A stretch of 64,000 nucleotides of DNA from Ficedula albicollis (Eukaryota > Chordata > Aves > Passeriformes > Muscicapidae), in NCBI RefSeq assembly GCF_000247815.1, contig NW_004775935.1, forward strand, positions 145,483 to 209,482, given 5' to 3'. The notes under the pieces are model-generated. The model saw only the letters and a program-made list of their open reading frames with translations. It did not search any database and was not told the DNA's origin. Of this stretch, positions 1-13,754 are shown piece after piece; position 1 is the stretch's first letter; every line of letters begins with the position of its first letter. The translations under genes and the position numbers were made by a program.

Positions 1-1140
1 GGCACTGGAGAATCTCCTTCTTTCCCCGGAGCAGCCACTGACACATCCCCAGTAAATCATTTTGTCCAATCACACCATCACCTGGAGTCGCACACAGGTA
101 CTGACACACAGCTTAACCCTGGGCAAAAATGCTTCCAAGACTCTCATTGTAGCCTCCCTACTAAACCACTGGCAAGGGAAGTTAGCTGGCAGGCACTGAT
201 GTCAGGGAAGCAAAACTGGGAGCAAGGAGGGGCACGGCACTACTTTTTACAAGAATAAAAGCAGGCAAAATAACAGACAGCTTAAAAAATAAAAATAATT
301 TACCTCATAATCTATATTAACTTTTGGTTTTGTTATATATATTTGGTTAAAAGGAAGAATATATCTATAATTTTCCTTACACTGATTTTTTTAAACTTGC
401 CTACATTCCTATGTTTGCAACTAAAACTTCATCTAAGTGGTATTAAGTTCAAAGCTTACCAGCACATCAGCTCTGGAAATGGTATTTCTTTATGCTTCCC
501 ATAGAAAACAACAACAATATTTAGTCACCATTAAGAAGTTGACTCCTTTCATTTCTGAGAGTCTAAGCTGGTTTGGCAATAAATCAACTGAGTGAAGAGC
601 CATTAAAAGAGGAGCAAATTCAATCAAAACCTTATCTTAAATATAACATGGTATTTTGATCCAACAGCTATTAAAAATAATTCTGTTTCCTTGCTGGTAG
701 TTTTAAGTACCTTCCAAAACTGCTGGTACTGTATCTACACTATTCAATGCTTCACAAATGTTTTGAACATATACCATGCTTTCTCTAGTCACAGATGATA
801 TGGAGCAAATTAAAGGAGAATTAATCTCTTAGAAGACAGATGTTAAGGAACTAAATTACCAGGATCTTTTAAATAGAAATTGCACCCTAAATCATTGAGA
901 ATAAGATGGTTGACCCAGACCATTTGTCACTGGCCACAGAGCAGATGTGATACATATTATGGGATAGAAACAAATATCTTAAGGAATCAATACCACAAAA
1001 TATTGCTCAAAAAGACTAAGAATGCCTCAATTAATTTATCATTCAGCACTTAGGACCCAGTTCATCATGGGTCTTCAAGAATTGTATGTTTCAAGTGCAT
1101 ATACATTCCACTGAAGTTATAGGTGCATTCGAAAGCACCT

Positions 1141-1141
<1 letters not shown>
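1..1141. other. unique AT-rich sequence, no gene seen
   Basis: No long open frame, no CR1 or LTR similarity and no tandem structure that I can recognise. It looks like ordinary intergenic or intronic vertebrate DNA. Confidence 0.6.
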
Positions 1142-1789
<648 letters not shown>

Positions 1790-1795
1790 TTTTTT

Positions 1796-1856
1796 NNNNN
1801 NNNNNNNNNNNNNNNNNNNNNNNNNNNNNNNNNNNNNNNNNNNNNNNNNNNNNNNN
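1796..1856. other. assembly gap of 61 N
   Basis: Sixty-one unknown bases. The second gap in the window has exactly the same length, so 61 is probably a placeholder or residue of masking rather than a measured distance. Confidence 0.97.
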
Positions 1857-2718
1857 TCAATCAGAGTGATTGTTGCTCTCTGTTGAAAAAAGACCTTTGA
1901 GTCAGTTCCTCGAAAGCAGTTCCCAGTGCTGACTCTTGTCTTCTGTTTGCCAGTGTTTAGGGAAACACTGAAACACCTAAACATAATAAAGTGCTCAAAT
2001 TGTCAAGTGACGTGGAAGACTAACAGTCTTGGAACAGGGGACCAAAGAACAGCTCTTTTAGATTGGCAGAAAAATTTATCTGTTTTCAATCAGCGTGGTA
2101 ATGACTCAAAACCATTTAAGTTTATTAAGAAATCTTTGTCTTAGGAAGCTAACTGTGGGGCATGTGAATTACCAGTACCTCACCTCATATGTATGACAAT
2201 GTTGAGACTGTCTAGCACTCATTATTTACAAAGAAAAAGAAGATTTCCTGGGAAGTTATAATTTGCCATTTAAGAAAATTAAGTCTAAAATACTACCTGC
2301 TTTATAGAAAAATGGAAGTGGGCGTGTATGTCTCTGGAGATACCTGTCAATACAACACAAGGTTTCCAAAGATGGTACACAAGGAAAGATAAAAAACAAA
2401 TTGGTCTTCAAGAGAAGAAATCATTTTCCAAAGCAAATGCTGTTTGTGAGAAATCACAGCAGGTAGACTAATGATTTGCTTTTTTCTAAATTACTTTCAG
2501 AGGCAATGGGACATGGTTTGGCTGGGGAAATCCACCTTTTCAGACATGGCATAAGAAACAGGCACCCACTCTATATTCTGACATATTCTCCCTTCTTTTT
2601 GAATACACATGCTCCATGAAAGTGTGTTGGGGGACCCACCGCTGTCCAAGTACCCCTAGTGTCAATGGCACTGTGACAATGGCAGTACCTCTGGGATCAT
2701 GTATTTAAAAGGGGGGAA
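1857..2718. other. unique sequence, no gene seen
   Basis: AT-rich, with only short open frames of no recognisable family. No repeat family recognised until about 2719. Confidence 0.5.
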
Positions 2719-3041
2719 AAACTGACCACAACCCCCATCCTCCCTCACGTGTGCTGCTGGTGGAGAAGAGCTGGAGAATCTGAAAGTTGAAGCTGGGCAG
2801 AGGTGGGAGGGAGGTATTTTAAAATTTGGTTTTGTCGTTACCCTACTCTGAGTTGATTAACAGTAAATTTTCCCAAGTGTGCTTTGCCCGTTACAGCAGT
2901 TGCTCAGTGATCTCTCGCTGCCTTTATCTCAGCCCACAAAACTTTCGTTATATTTTCTCTCACATGTCCAGTGGAGGAGAGTGGAGTTAGACACTCTTTA
3001 GCAGGCACCTGACATCCAGCTAAGGTCAATCCACCACTACA
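2719..3041 (+). mobile_element. 3' part of an ERVL-type LTR
   Basis: The stretch resembles the U5/3' end of the same avian LTR family seen at 59329-60354. It has the same order of blocks, from 'gaccacaaccccca' through 'tttcgttatattttctctc' to 'gcacctgacatccagc', and it ends in 'ccaccactaca'. The orientation is plus. The 5' part of the LTR is missing and the polyadenylation signal is mutated (the place reads 'acagtaaatttt'), so this is an old truncated copy. The family assignment is from recollection; the similarity to the other two copies is visible in this window. Confidence 0.7.
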
Positions 3042-4100
3042 AGTACTGCTATTGATTTTTATTTGTTCTCTGCATAAATTGACATGTATTTATACTATTC
3101 AGGCTCCTGTGCAAAAATACAAGTCGGCTAAGAGTTGACTACATTTTGTAGATTTCCAAATCTTGCCTTCTCATTAGAGTAATGCATTTGATTTAGAACC
3201 ATCAGGTGGTAAGTATGGCTGTAATTTCTCTGACACCTTAGACTATTTTCCACCTCAATAGATCTCTTCCTTGTATTCTTTTTTTTCCATGCAAACATGT
3301 AGGTTTTTTTGTGTCTCTGGATCTGCCACAGAAATAATCAGGTGAACTTTGTTCACTTGTGTGAGACTAAAGGCCAGTTTAAATGTCCCCACCTAAAATT
3401 AGAAACTGTCTCATCCTAAAAAACTTGAATGGGAACACAAGCAAAATACAAAAAAGTTGAGTTGAATTTCAAAGAACAGATGCAGGATTAACTTGCTGCA
3501 AGACTTATCTGCTACAAGATATTGTCAAATCTCTGCTGCTGAATACAATCACTTGTCTACCAAGTGGAAGTTCAAACAACTGTCTCTGCCTTTCTTCCTC
3601 TAGATTTCAAAACAAGACTGCTGTTTGCAGGAAAGAACTTCCTGACTTTTCCTGGTGTAGGGAAATATTTTTCTCTTTCATGCTTGATTATGTCTCCATC
3701 AGCAGTACATGAGAGGAATGGATGATTATCACTTCATTTCTAAGTGTTCAGAGAATTATTTAAGTGATGCTAGAGTAACACAAATTTTCCTGTCAGTCAG
3801 TGCTCAGGGGCTGGGGAAGAAAGATAAGAAAATTACGGGTCCGAATGGAAGAACTGGTAAATGCTGCAATAAAATAGAGTTACATTATATAATTTTAAGT
3901 TTCTTTCCTCTCTTCTTGATAACAAATAATAACAAAAACACCTCAATAAAGTCCCAGCTAAAACTGGATTATAGCCAGTGCATAATCTTCCAGTTAAATC
4001 TTGTTACTGCTTCAAACCCAGGGGTTAATAAACCACTTGTCCTTTCAGCATGTCTACCTCCTATTACACAGTACTCCTCAGGCTGAGAGGAAGACTTTCA
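3042..4100. other. unique sequence, no gene seen
   Basis: A 125-residue open frame (3709-4086, plus) lies here, but it has no recognisable domain and no obvious gene context. I regard it as a chance frame. Confidence 0.5.
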
Positions 4101-4192
4101 CACGACCTCTTCTGGAAGAGTGAGGAGGACAGTGTAGGATCACTGACACGACCTCTTCTGGAAGAGTGAGGAGGACAGCGTAAGATCACTGG
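4101..4192. repeat. 46-bp tandem repeat, two copies
   Basis: The unit beginning 'cacgacctcttctggaagag' occurs at 4101 and again at 4147, with two or three base differences. It is a small local duplication about 130 bp upstream of the larger tandem duplication. Confidence 0.92.
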
Positions 4193-4321
4193 GGTACTAA
4201 GTGCCAAATTTTCAAATTTATTTTAATATATGTGTTTAGTGTCTACTATAGTACGTTGTTTCAGAGGAAAAACACTATTCTGAAATAAATCTCTTCATGC
4301 AGCTAGTGACTGCATACTGTT

Positions 4322-5586
4322 TCATTTTTGGTATGTGCTTCCTTTTAGAGGACACTAGCATTGATCCTGTGATGTGGGCACCCAGCCTCCTACAGGGCTT
4401 CAGGGCTGTAAATGAGCCTCAAACATGTCTCTGCTTGCAAAATTTGGTCCAACAGACAGCACTAAATATGATCTGAAGTAAAATTTCCAGACAGCACTCA
4501 GCACAGATGCCAGGGTCTCAGTACAAGCTTCTCCACTTTCCTGATCAGGTAATCACTCAAATGGAAACTTCAAACTCAACCAGCTGTCCGAACCAGATTC
4601 AGTAATGAATCAAGACTGGGCTTTTCAGAGCTTTGTCCTGCTCAAGTAAAGGCTTGAAAATCTCCAAAGACAGACTATATATCTTCTCAGAGAAAACTAG
4701 TCCGATTTTGATCCCTTCGTACTGTGTGGAAATGCTAATTCTTGTCAACATAGCCATGGGACCAGACAGGCATTAGGACTGTTTGTGACGTGAACAAAAT
4801 TTGTATGTCAGGGCTCTTTCTTCATTACCTTTACTCTCCTCATAAAATAGCAATGGTTACTTCTTTTTGTCGAGTGTACTGCTGTGGAGGTGTAATTGAG
4901 CTTGTGTTTCACCTTCTGTAAGTAAGGTGTGTCATTGCAGAGGATTTATGTAGTCCACTTTTGCATCTACTTGTGAGAGTTAATTTTCTCTGCTCACTTT
5001 TGAATAATGTCATCAACAATGCCATTACACAAACTGTCATTTCTTTCAGTGGAGGTTAAAGTTAAGCAAGTATTTGTCAAGAATGTTGTAAATTTGGTGT
5101 CCCTGCCTCATACAAAGGACTAGTCAAAAATTTTTATCAATTTTCTCCAGTCTTTATTCTGAGTCTGAGACTTATCACTGATAAACAAATATGATTTCAG
5201 CTGAAACTATAGTATAAATAATAAAAGATGCATGTTTTGCAGTATGTAGCAGTATTTGATGATGTTGAAGGTTGTCTTTATGTAAAGAACAAGGTTAGTA
5301 GCACAGATGTTTTTTTAACAGCCGCTTTCCTTCAACATATGAAGCAGTCACATACACCAGCACAAGACATAAGGAGCATCTGTACTTCTCTGCTCTTCTT
5401 TCAGTGAGCATTTTAGAAGAAAAAATAATGAAATTATCTATCTTGCTAAACACCCATTCATGTTTCTTCTTGTGTATGATGGGTTTCCCGCAACTACTCT
5501 ATAAAGTTATCTATCTTGCTAAACACCCATTCATGTTTCTTCTTGTGTATGATGGGTTTCCCACAACTACTCTATAAAGTACCAAT
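4322..5586. repeat. tandem duplication A, copy 1
   Basis: The sequence from 'tcatttttggtatgtgcttc' is repeated 1264 bp downstream, head to tail and with no gap. The copies are nearly identical; differences I saw are 'gaggacactagc' against 'gacgacactggc'. Copy 1 carries an extra 73-bp unit at its 3' end. The sequence itself is unique, with no transposon recognised. Confidence 0.93.
5434..5579. repeat. 73-bp tandem repeat nested at the duplication A junction
   Basis: The unit beginning 'ttatctatcttgctaaacac' is present at 5434 and 5507 in copy 1 of duplication A but only once at the end of copy 2. The two units differ at one base ('cccgcaact' against 'cccacaact'). Confidence 0.93.
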
Positions 5587-6777
5587 CATTTTTGGTATGT
5601 GCTTCCTTTTAGACGACACTGGCATTGATCCTGTGATGTGGGCACCCAGCCTCCTACAGGGCTTCAGGGCTGTAAATGAGCCTCAAACATGTCTCTGCTT
5701 GCAAAATTTGGTCCAACAGACAGCACTAAATATGATCTGAAGTAAAATTTCCAGACAGCACTCAGCACAGATGCCAGGGTCTCAGTACAAGCTTCTCCAC
5801 TTTCCTGATCAGGTAATCACTCAAATGGAAACTTCAAACTCAACCAGCTGTCCGAACCAGATTCAGTAATGAATCAAGACTGGGCTTTTCAGAGCTTTGT
5901 CCTGCTCAAGTAAAGGCTTGAAAATCTCCAAAGACAGACTATATATCTTCTCAGAGAAAACTAGTCCGATTTTGATCCCTTCGTACTGTGTGGAAATGCT
6001 AATTCTTGTCAACATAGCCATGGGACCAGACAGGCATTAGGACTGTTTGTGACGTGAACAAAATTTGTATGTCAGGGCTCTTTCTTCATTACCTTTACTC
6101 TCCTCATAAAATAGCAATGGTTACTTCTTTTTGTCGAGTGTACTGCTGTGGAGGTGTAATTGAGCTTGTGTTTCACCTTCTGTAAGTAAGGTGTGTCATT
6201 GCAGAGGATTTATGTAGTCCACTTTTGCATCTACTTGTGAGAGTTAATTTTCTCTGCTCACTTTTGAATAATGTCATCAACAATGCCATTACACAAACTG
6301 TCATTTCTTTCAGTGGAGGTTAAAGTTAAGCAAGTATTTGTCAAGAATGTTGTAAATTTGGTGTCCCTGCCTCATACAAAGGACTAGTCAAAAATTTTTA
6401 TCAATTTTCTCCAGTCTTTATTCTGAGTCTGAGACTTATCACTGATAAACAAATATGATTTCAGCTGAAACTATAGTATAAATAATAAAAGATGCATGTT
6501 TTGCAGTATGTAGCAGTATTTGATGATGTTGAAGGTTGTCTTTATGTAAAGAACAAGGTTAGTAGCACAGATGTTTTTTTAACAGCCGCTTTCCTTCAAC
6601 ATATGAAGCAGTCACATACACCAGCACAAGACATAAGGAGCATCTGTACTTCTCTGCTCTTCTTTCAGTGAGCATTTTAGAAGAAAAAATAATGAAATTA
6701 TCTATCTTGCTAAACACCCATTCATGTTTCTTCTTGTGTATGATGGGTTTCCCACAACTACTCTATAAAGTACCAAT
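5587..6777. repeat. tandem duplication A, copy 2
   Basis: Second copy of 4322-5586, offset by a constant 1264 bp and lacking the nested 73-bp unit. It ends at 'accaat', after which the sequence becomes single-copy. The near-identity implies either a very recent event or two haplotypes placed in series. Confidence 0.93.
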
Positions 6778-9700
6778 TGAAACTCACCCTGTCACATATA
6801 CATCTACAAAATACGAACAGTGCTAAATACTTTAAAGTGAATCGATTTCCACTGAAAGTGTTTTAACCTCCTTTTAGGTCAAGAAATGACAATTTTCCAA
6901 GCTTGCTGTAAAATGAGAATTAATCCTGAGAGGCAGGTGTGTACTGCATAATTCATTTCGTCTGTGAAATTTATTGAAAATACTCTTTCTCTGAACTGTA
7001 GTCGAAGCTTTTATTATAAATTTTAGGTGTGGCTTCTTTAACTTGTATTTTAAATTATATTCAGAGTTGATTTCTCTCAGATCCCCCAGAGGACTGCAAT
7101 TTGCAATCTCTTCCTTTGTTAAGAATATAACAACAGAACGAGCAGCAAAACATGACAGGGGATGCTCATACATATAAAGCTTGGGTACCTTGCTGAAGCA
7201 ATTTGCAAGTAAAAAATACACAATTTCTTTGTGTATTCGCAAGAGTAGAATACTTAGGAAAAGGGCATCCTGGCTATCATCAAGTAAGGATTTTTTGTGC
7301 TGAAATTCTATTCCTAGATGTGTTACATTCAAGGCTCACTACATTGAAGAGTAACGGCACAAAGAGCACAGTTCACACTGTTGACCTCATAAACAACTGG
7401 TGGTACAAGGAGAGAAATAATTTACATTAGTTTATCAAGTGACTCTAACAATGCCAGCATTAGAAGACTTCATTCCACACATCAATGACATATTTTTACT
7501 ATTTCTCTTACATCCCTATCATTCTCATTAATCCTCAAAAACATTTTATTTCTTTCATAAAATAACCATTTGTTTTTCATCCTTAAAATATTTATTCCCA
7601 GTGATGAATATCAACATAAGAAATTGAGATCAGGTGTTTGGTATAACATTGTACTAGTGAAAAAATTTTAATTGATTAGATGGCATCATTTCTTTCCTTT
7701 TACTAATGAAATAAATTAGCAAATACAGCCTCTTATCTATGGACATTCATTCTACCAACAGTTGGTTCACTGCATGATGCACTTTGCATATTTTTAGCTC
7801 TAGACTTGCACAAACTTCAAGTTAATGGGAAAATATTCAAAAGACATAAATGAGCCAGTGAAGGTATATAGGAGTTGGCAAGCTGACTACCACTAGCAAT
7901 TTTAAAATCCCCTCCTGAAACTGTTTGGTGTTTTTTGCTCTAGTTCCTGTTTTCCCTTTCAGGTTATGCTTATAATAAAAAAAATACATTAAAAAAGAAT
8001 CAATAATAGGAAAAGAAATGACATGGTAGACCTATGAATTGTCTTGTTGCACATACAAAGTTCCAGTTATGGAATTACTTCAGGTCTCTTATTTCACATA
8101 TATTAAAACACAAAATTAAACATCAAGACCAACAGGTCAATAGAAATGTAAACACCAATATTAAATACTTGAAAGGCAATTACACCATAGTTGTTTAATT
8201 GTATAAATACTCTATACTGTGTGCAGAACTTGTGCAGAGTCTTTGTAGAATGAATTATAGCAGGAGAACCAAAATCCAACCCAACTTTTTCCTATATCTC
8301 AAATAAAATTGCTAATTTGCAGTTCTAATCTTAGTACTTTTCTTAATACATAACACACATTCCTTATTCCTGATGAAGATCCTTAATTTTGTTTTTTATG
8401 TGATGATATCCTGTCTACTTCAGACTTGCATGTGTGTATGTGTTTTATCTAAAAAGGAAATACATCTAATTCTTTATTTCTAAAAAATAAGTAGAAGAAA
8501 AACTTGGTTCAGGAAATCAGACTGTTGTCATTGCAAACTGGATTGAAATTCCCACAAGAAAGAAAGAGGGAGAGAAAGAATGAGCTCTTATGTGTCTTGA
8601 ATCTCTCTCAAATTTCCTTTGTAAAACATATGTGTTCTGAATTAAGGATACTTGTCTGTCAATGGAAAAACAGTTAAGTCTGAAAATACCCATTACTGAA
8701 AGAAAGTGAGAATACAGCCTGTTACTTCATGAAAAATGTCCCCACTTTTAATCTGTATCTATTTGCCTGCTGTTTCCAAGATCCGCTGCTGTACACTCGC
8801 ACATACCTACAAAGCAGACAAAACATATGTAAATATATTTTCAAGCCACAAGCTGAAGTTTGTGTTACTCATTGAAATTTACTGCTGCCTGTAGATAAAT
8901 CTGGCAGTTCTTAGTCAAAACTTCCTGTAGTCATTCTTGCATAAAGACTCAGTGTGGACTACAGTTAATGGATCTCTTATTATATTCTTCTGGTGATAGC
9001 CACTTTTTCATACCTCTACTAAAATTGCTAAATTTTACCTCACTGATTAATTTCAAAAGCTCTAGTATTAAAAGGAGTTGTCATTATAGCCTAATGTACT
9101 TGAAATACTTCCTTAGCTTTTGAAATGTTACCTTGCCTCTCTCCTCTGAAATGAATAATTAATTAAAAACATTGCTATGCGCACTTCCAAGTACTATAAA
9201 CTTATCTGAAAGAATTTTGCTTTACCTTTTTTTACCTGACTAACCTGTTACATTCAATTTCCACCAAATTTCATGACCCACAAAGTAATCAATATGCGTA
9301 AAAAGAAAGCAATGGAAGGAAGAAATGTAAACCAAACGTAAATCTAATCTTATAAATGTACTTACTACATTATTCCTGTGTGCGCCACATTGCAAAGTGG
9401 ATGTAGAGCACTACTTGGATTTTGGAAAAAAGGTTCACGGTTTCTTTTATAGAGAATGTGCTTGAATCTCAACTTTTTGTACCACTGGAGAAACTGGACT
9501 GTAGCAGAGTCAGCAGCAGAGCCCGTGGTCCAGCCTGGATACTTAGGCTACTGCTAAAGAAAGTTTAGAAAAAAGTTTATCCATACTACTTAATGATTGG
9601 CATCTTCCTGCAGCCTCACAAGCATTCATTTCCCAAATAACTTCCATGTGTAGCAACATGAGGCAGGGATAGTTTCGAATACAAGTGCAGGTGAGCCCAA

Positions 9701-11452
9701 CTTGTTCTTGGAGAAAATGGAAGGAGGTACCCATCCTGGTGGAGGTATTGCCATGCACTTGTAACTGGGGCTAAAAACAGAGCGCGCTCTGGTTTTTTAG
9801 CAGGTGCAGAGAGAGGTGACAGAGAGAAATGCAAATAAACTAGTAGAGACATTACCTTTGGAGATAGTATTAAGCAGCAGGATATAATACTGTCTAAGGC
9901 TACCTTTGACTGTGTTTTGATGAAAATATTTGAAAATCACCTTTATGGAGCTGGTATATTTCTCTGAGATATATTTTGAGACTGACTCTGATCTTACCTA
10001 CCATGTAGTAAACTCAAATTTATACCTTAATGGACTGACATGACTAAGTGACTCCCAGTGAAATTTCAGTGCATAAGCACTCCAGCACAGAGTTAAAGAA
10101 TAATCAGTAATTGTATACAAAAGTAAAAAACTCCTGAAGGATTCTAAGCTTAGGCCAACAAAAAACCTGATTAACAACACACCAAGTTGAACTAGATTTT
10201 TATAGGAACCCTGGTTTTTAATACAATATAAGTAAATAAATTTTCATCCTACTATATTAATAACAGTAAGGCCTACTAGAATAATAATTAGGCACTTGTT
10301 CTGTTTTATCTAATCATATCAAAATTTTCGTTGTTTTCAAATTACAGTAACTACACATTTCTTACACACAGGCACTGCTTGCAAGAAAAAAAAACCCACA
10401 AACATTTTATATCAGTTAAATGCATATACATGTACTTTAAAATATGTATTAAATCTTATCTCCCAGAGATTGGTTTTGGTGCACTTTCTGGTGCATATGG
10501 TTTCCAGATGATGTGCAAGGTAACTCCTCATTTGTGGTTTGCAGAAAATCAGCAACTGACTGTCATTGGGAGTCAGGATGAAAAGCTGTTTTACATGGAT
10601 TGATGGAATCCCTTCTTAAGTTTACATTTTTCTACAGCAATAGAAAAAAGCAAAATTATAAGATACATACTACCATGAAGAGTTAGCAAGAAAAAAGAAA
10701 GGGCATTTCTTTCTACATAGATTTTTTTCTTTTATTACCAGCTTATCAAGAAATTACCCATCTAAAATATCTAGTGAAAAATAGGAGATAAAATGAGCCT
10801 TAATACGTCATTTTATTGAGGTAGAACATGAAAAAAAAAAGGATTCCCTCTTTGCTAGGTACACATAGCAGGAAAACTTGTAATTTCTCACCTCAAAACT
10901 GTTATGGCCAGACCTATCGCTTTTTAAGTAGCTTTTCAACAATTTATTTCCTAATAATCACTTCGATGTTTAAAAGTAGATAGTGTTTATTGCAAAGTAG
11001 CCCTTCAGAAGAGGCAATATTTAGTAGATAAATAAAGTTTATTCTTTCTTACGCTAGTGATTCTGGATTCTCTTTCTATTTTTCCCTACATAAAAATAAA
11101 ATAACCCTACTGGGCTCCCCAATTGCACATGGTTGGAATGCTTTCTCTGAAAAAAAAAAGGAAACCCAAAACAACAAACAAGGAAACAAACAAACATGTT
11201 TACAATTACAATCCTGTATTTCATCCTAATTGAACAGAATGGCATCTTTTTAGCTGAGTGAATTTTCAGAATAAACTGAAGTCTGCGTAGAAGTATTGCA
11301 CTACAAGACTTACGGATTTTACCCATAAAAATTACTAAATTTAGCTTGACAATGTCTTTAAGATTCCTCAGCGTGGAATTGTCAGTCTGTTAGCAGTGTC
11401 CATGGTCCATTGAAGTCCCAAAGTGTCTTCTGTAGAAAAATTAACTCAAGCT
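6778..11452. other. unique AT-rich sequence, no gene seen
   Basis: About 4.7 kb with only short open frames (the longest, 6874-7332 minus, 152 residues, matches nothing I know). A short GA-rich patch lies near 8561-8580. No CR1, LTR or tandem repeat recognised. Confidence 0.5.
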
Positions 11453-11566
11453 CTCTCCGGTGCATCTGCCATGAAGCATGTTTGCACCTTAGGATCTGGG
11501 AAATTAATTCTCTCCGGTGCATCTGCCATGAAGCATGTTTACACCTTAGAATCTGGGAAATTAAAG
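11453..11566. repeat. 57-bp tandem repeat, two copies
   Basis: The unit starting 'ctctccggtgcatctgccat' occurs at 11453 and 11510 with two internal base differences. Because 57 is a multiple of three, open frames on both strands show a duplicated peptide; I do not read it as coding. Confidence 0.93.
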
Positions 11567-13502
11567 TGAAAAAAATTCTTAATGATAATTTAGAGGCTAG
11601 GATGGCCTTGGCCATTTTAAGTGCTATGAGAGTGTTGAAGGTGCATTTGGAGAGTCCTTGTTACTACAAAGTTTGATTACGGCTTCAATTTGGTGCTGGA
11701 GGAAATTCAGAAATTGGGAAAGAAGATTACTAGTGAGGACATATTTAGCTGAAGTAAATAATCATTGATTGTACGGGTATCAAAGATGAGACTGAGATCT
11801 CTGATATCTTAGGGGACAATTGTAAGGTTGTGTTCTTAATGTGCAAAATCTAAGATCCTGGTGTAAGAAAGGATTTCTGTTATACAGCGCTCCCCAACAT
11901 GGTGGCTGGATTGATGTAAGCATTTCACATACCCATTACTAATAGGACCCCTCATCTTCTCACATGAGCAAGCAGGGTGTTCTTCCTTAAAGAAGTCCCA
12001 TATAGACAGCAGTACACCCGCTGAAATGCATGGCAAAAATTCGAATGGAAAAGCTCAAAATTATGGAACCCAACGAGAAAAAGGTGTCCCTATAGCAAGA
12101 CTTCACACAAATCAGTGCTCTATAAGGGTAACACTGGAGGAATTTTACCAGCTTGAGCCTGCTGACTCATTTAAGTGGATAATCATGGTGTTGTGTGCCA
12201 AGTACCGTATCTGTCACTTAGTTAGATACCTGATATTACTGCTGGATGTACATTAAGCTACTTCAAAGACTTTATCTATTTCCTGATGGATATGATATCC
12301 TACTGCTACCTGAAATTCTTTGTAGTAGACAGAGAGTTAGACAGAAAAGAAACCATAACGCAGCAAACACCAACAATACAAAATTCTTTTTCAATTTGTA
12401 GCTTTATTTCTTTTTTATATTTAGATATAGAGATAGCACTGGTTGAGTCCTGCTGTAGTGGTCTTAGAAATAAAATAGTTGGACCTAAAATACTTGGTAC
12501 TAAAGATACTAAAAGTACCTTTTCAGAGAATTCTTTTTGCCCACATTTAATAGTGCTCATGATGTAAAGGTTTGAGAGCTAGGACACCAAAACAAATATT
12601 TAAATCAAGTCGAAAGGAAACACCCTGGATGCCTAAACTGACATAATTTTCTAGTTCAATATAGTTTACTGAAATAAGACATTTTTAGCCCATAGTTAGT
12701 CTTTCAGGTTCACAGTTGGTACAAATTTTCAGTCACCATTCTTGTTAACACCTGCTGCAACAAGTCACACTGTATATCAGAGGCCATTTCTTAGAAATTA
12801 GTCATCATAACCCACATAGCTGACATTTTGGAAGCTACATGTGGAGTTTTCCAGATTAGGTTTTATTCTGATTTTCACATAAGCTGACAGACTGATAGAT
12901 GGTCTTATTTTAACATCAGAGAAAAAAAAAATATAAGTACTTTTGGCAGCTACACTAGTCTTTAATAATAACACAGCAAAAATTTCAACAGGTAATGATC
13001 AAATTGTCTAAATTGTAGTGGGTTGTGAGGGCCATTTTCGGTAGTCATGGGCTGGAAGGAGACAAAATTTTACAGAACAATTACTGAAACTTCCACTCCA
13101 GCAATTCATGCAATTTCCACACTGAGGGTTATAAACAGTACAATAAAATATTAAAAAAATGCTACAGTATGCCTCGGATCTTATGGTTTGGTTACCTGAG
13201 CCTAAATAATTACCTGAGCTAAATTGCCTAAAATATCCTTAAAGATGAGTTTCTTGACTGAAAACCTGTGGAAATGCTTGCTTTTCATGTGAAACCTACA
13301 GGATTTCTTCTTTGGGTAAGCAGAAAATAACACTGAGGAAATCAGAATAAGAAAGGTTAATAGAACACCCAAGGCATAAAAACCACAAAAGGCGCTTTTG
13401 GCTTAAATTAGAATGCATTGCAAGCATGGCGAGATGTATAGACACAAGCAAGGGAGAAGACAAATACAGATAATTACAGGAGATAAAGGCCTGGAAAAGC
13501 AC
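11567..13502. other. unique sequence, no gene seen
   Basis: No recognisable exon, transposon or tandem repeat. The open frames at 11836-12567 are short and overlap each other on opposite strands. Confidence 0.5.
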
Positions 13503-13620
13503 AGACTGGACACACTCCTGTATAACCTGCTCTAGGTGATCCTGTCTTAGCAGGACAGTAAGCCTAGATGATCTCCATAGGTTCCTTGCAACCCTAACTC
13601 TTTTGTTATTTTATGATTCT
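13503..13620 (+). mobile_element. CR1 LINE 3' tail fragment
   Basis: Reads like the diverged 3' end of a CR1 LINE: 'gactggacacactcctg', 'aacctgctctaggtgatcct' and 'tagatgatctcc' occur in order, closing with 'ttatgattct', the degenerate 3'-terminal CR1 motif. Only about 120 bp remain. CR1 copies are normally 5'-truncated. Confidence 0.75.
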
Positions 13621-13754
13621 GGTGGAAAGGCTGCATAAAAATAAGTGGACAAAAGACATAAGCAGAGACTATATGTATAGTCAGTGACCTTACATGTAAT
13701 GATACATAGTTCTAGGTAAAAATACCTAGAAAACCACAACTGTTCACAGAAGTA

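Noticed and set aside
11382..11676. Frames with a duplicated peptide on both strands
   Set aside because: Caused by the 57-bp tandem repeat, a multiple of three.
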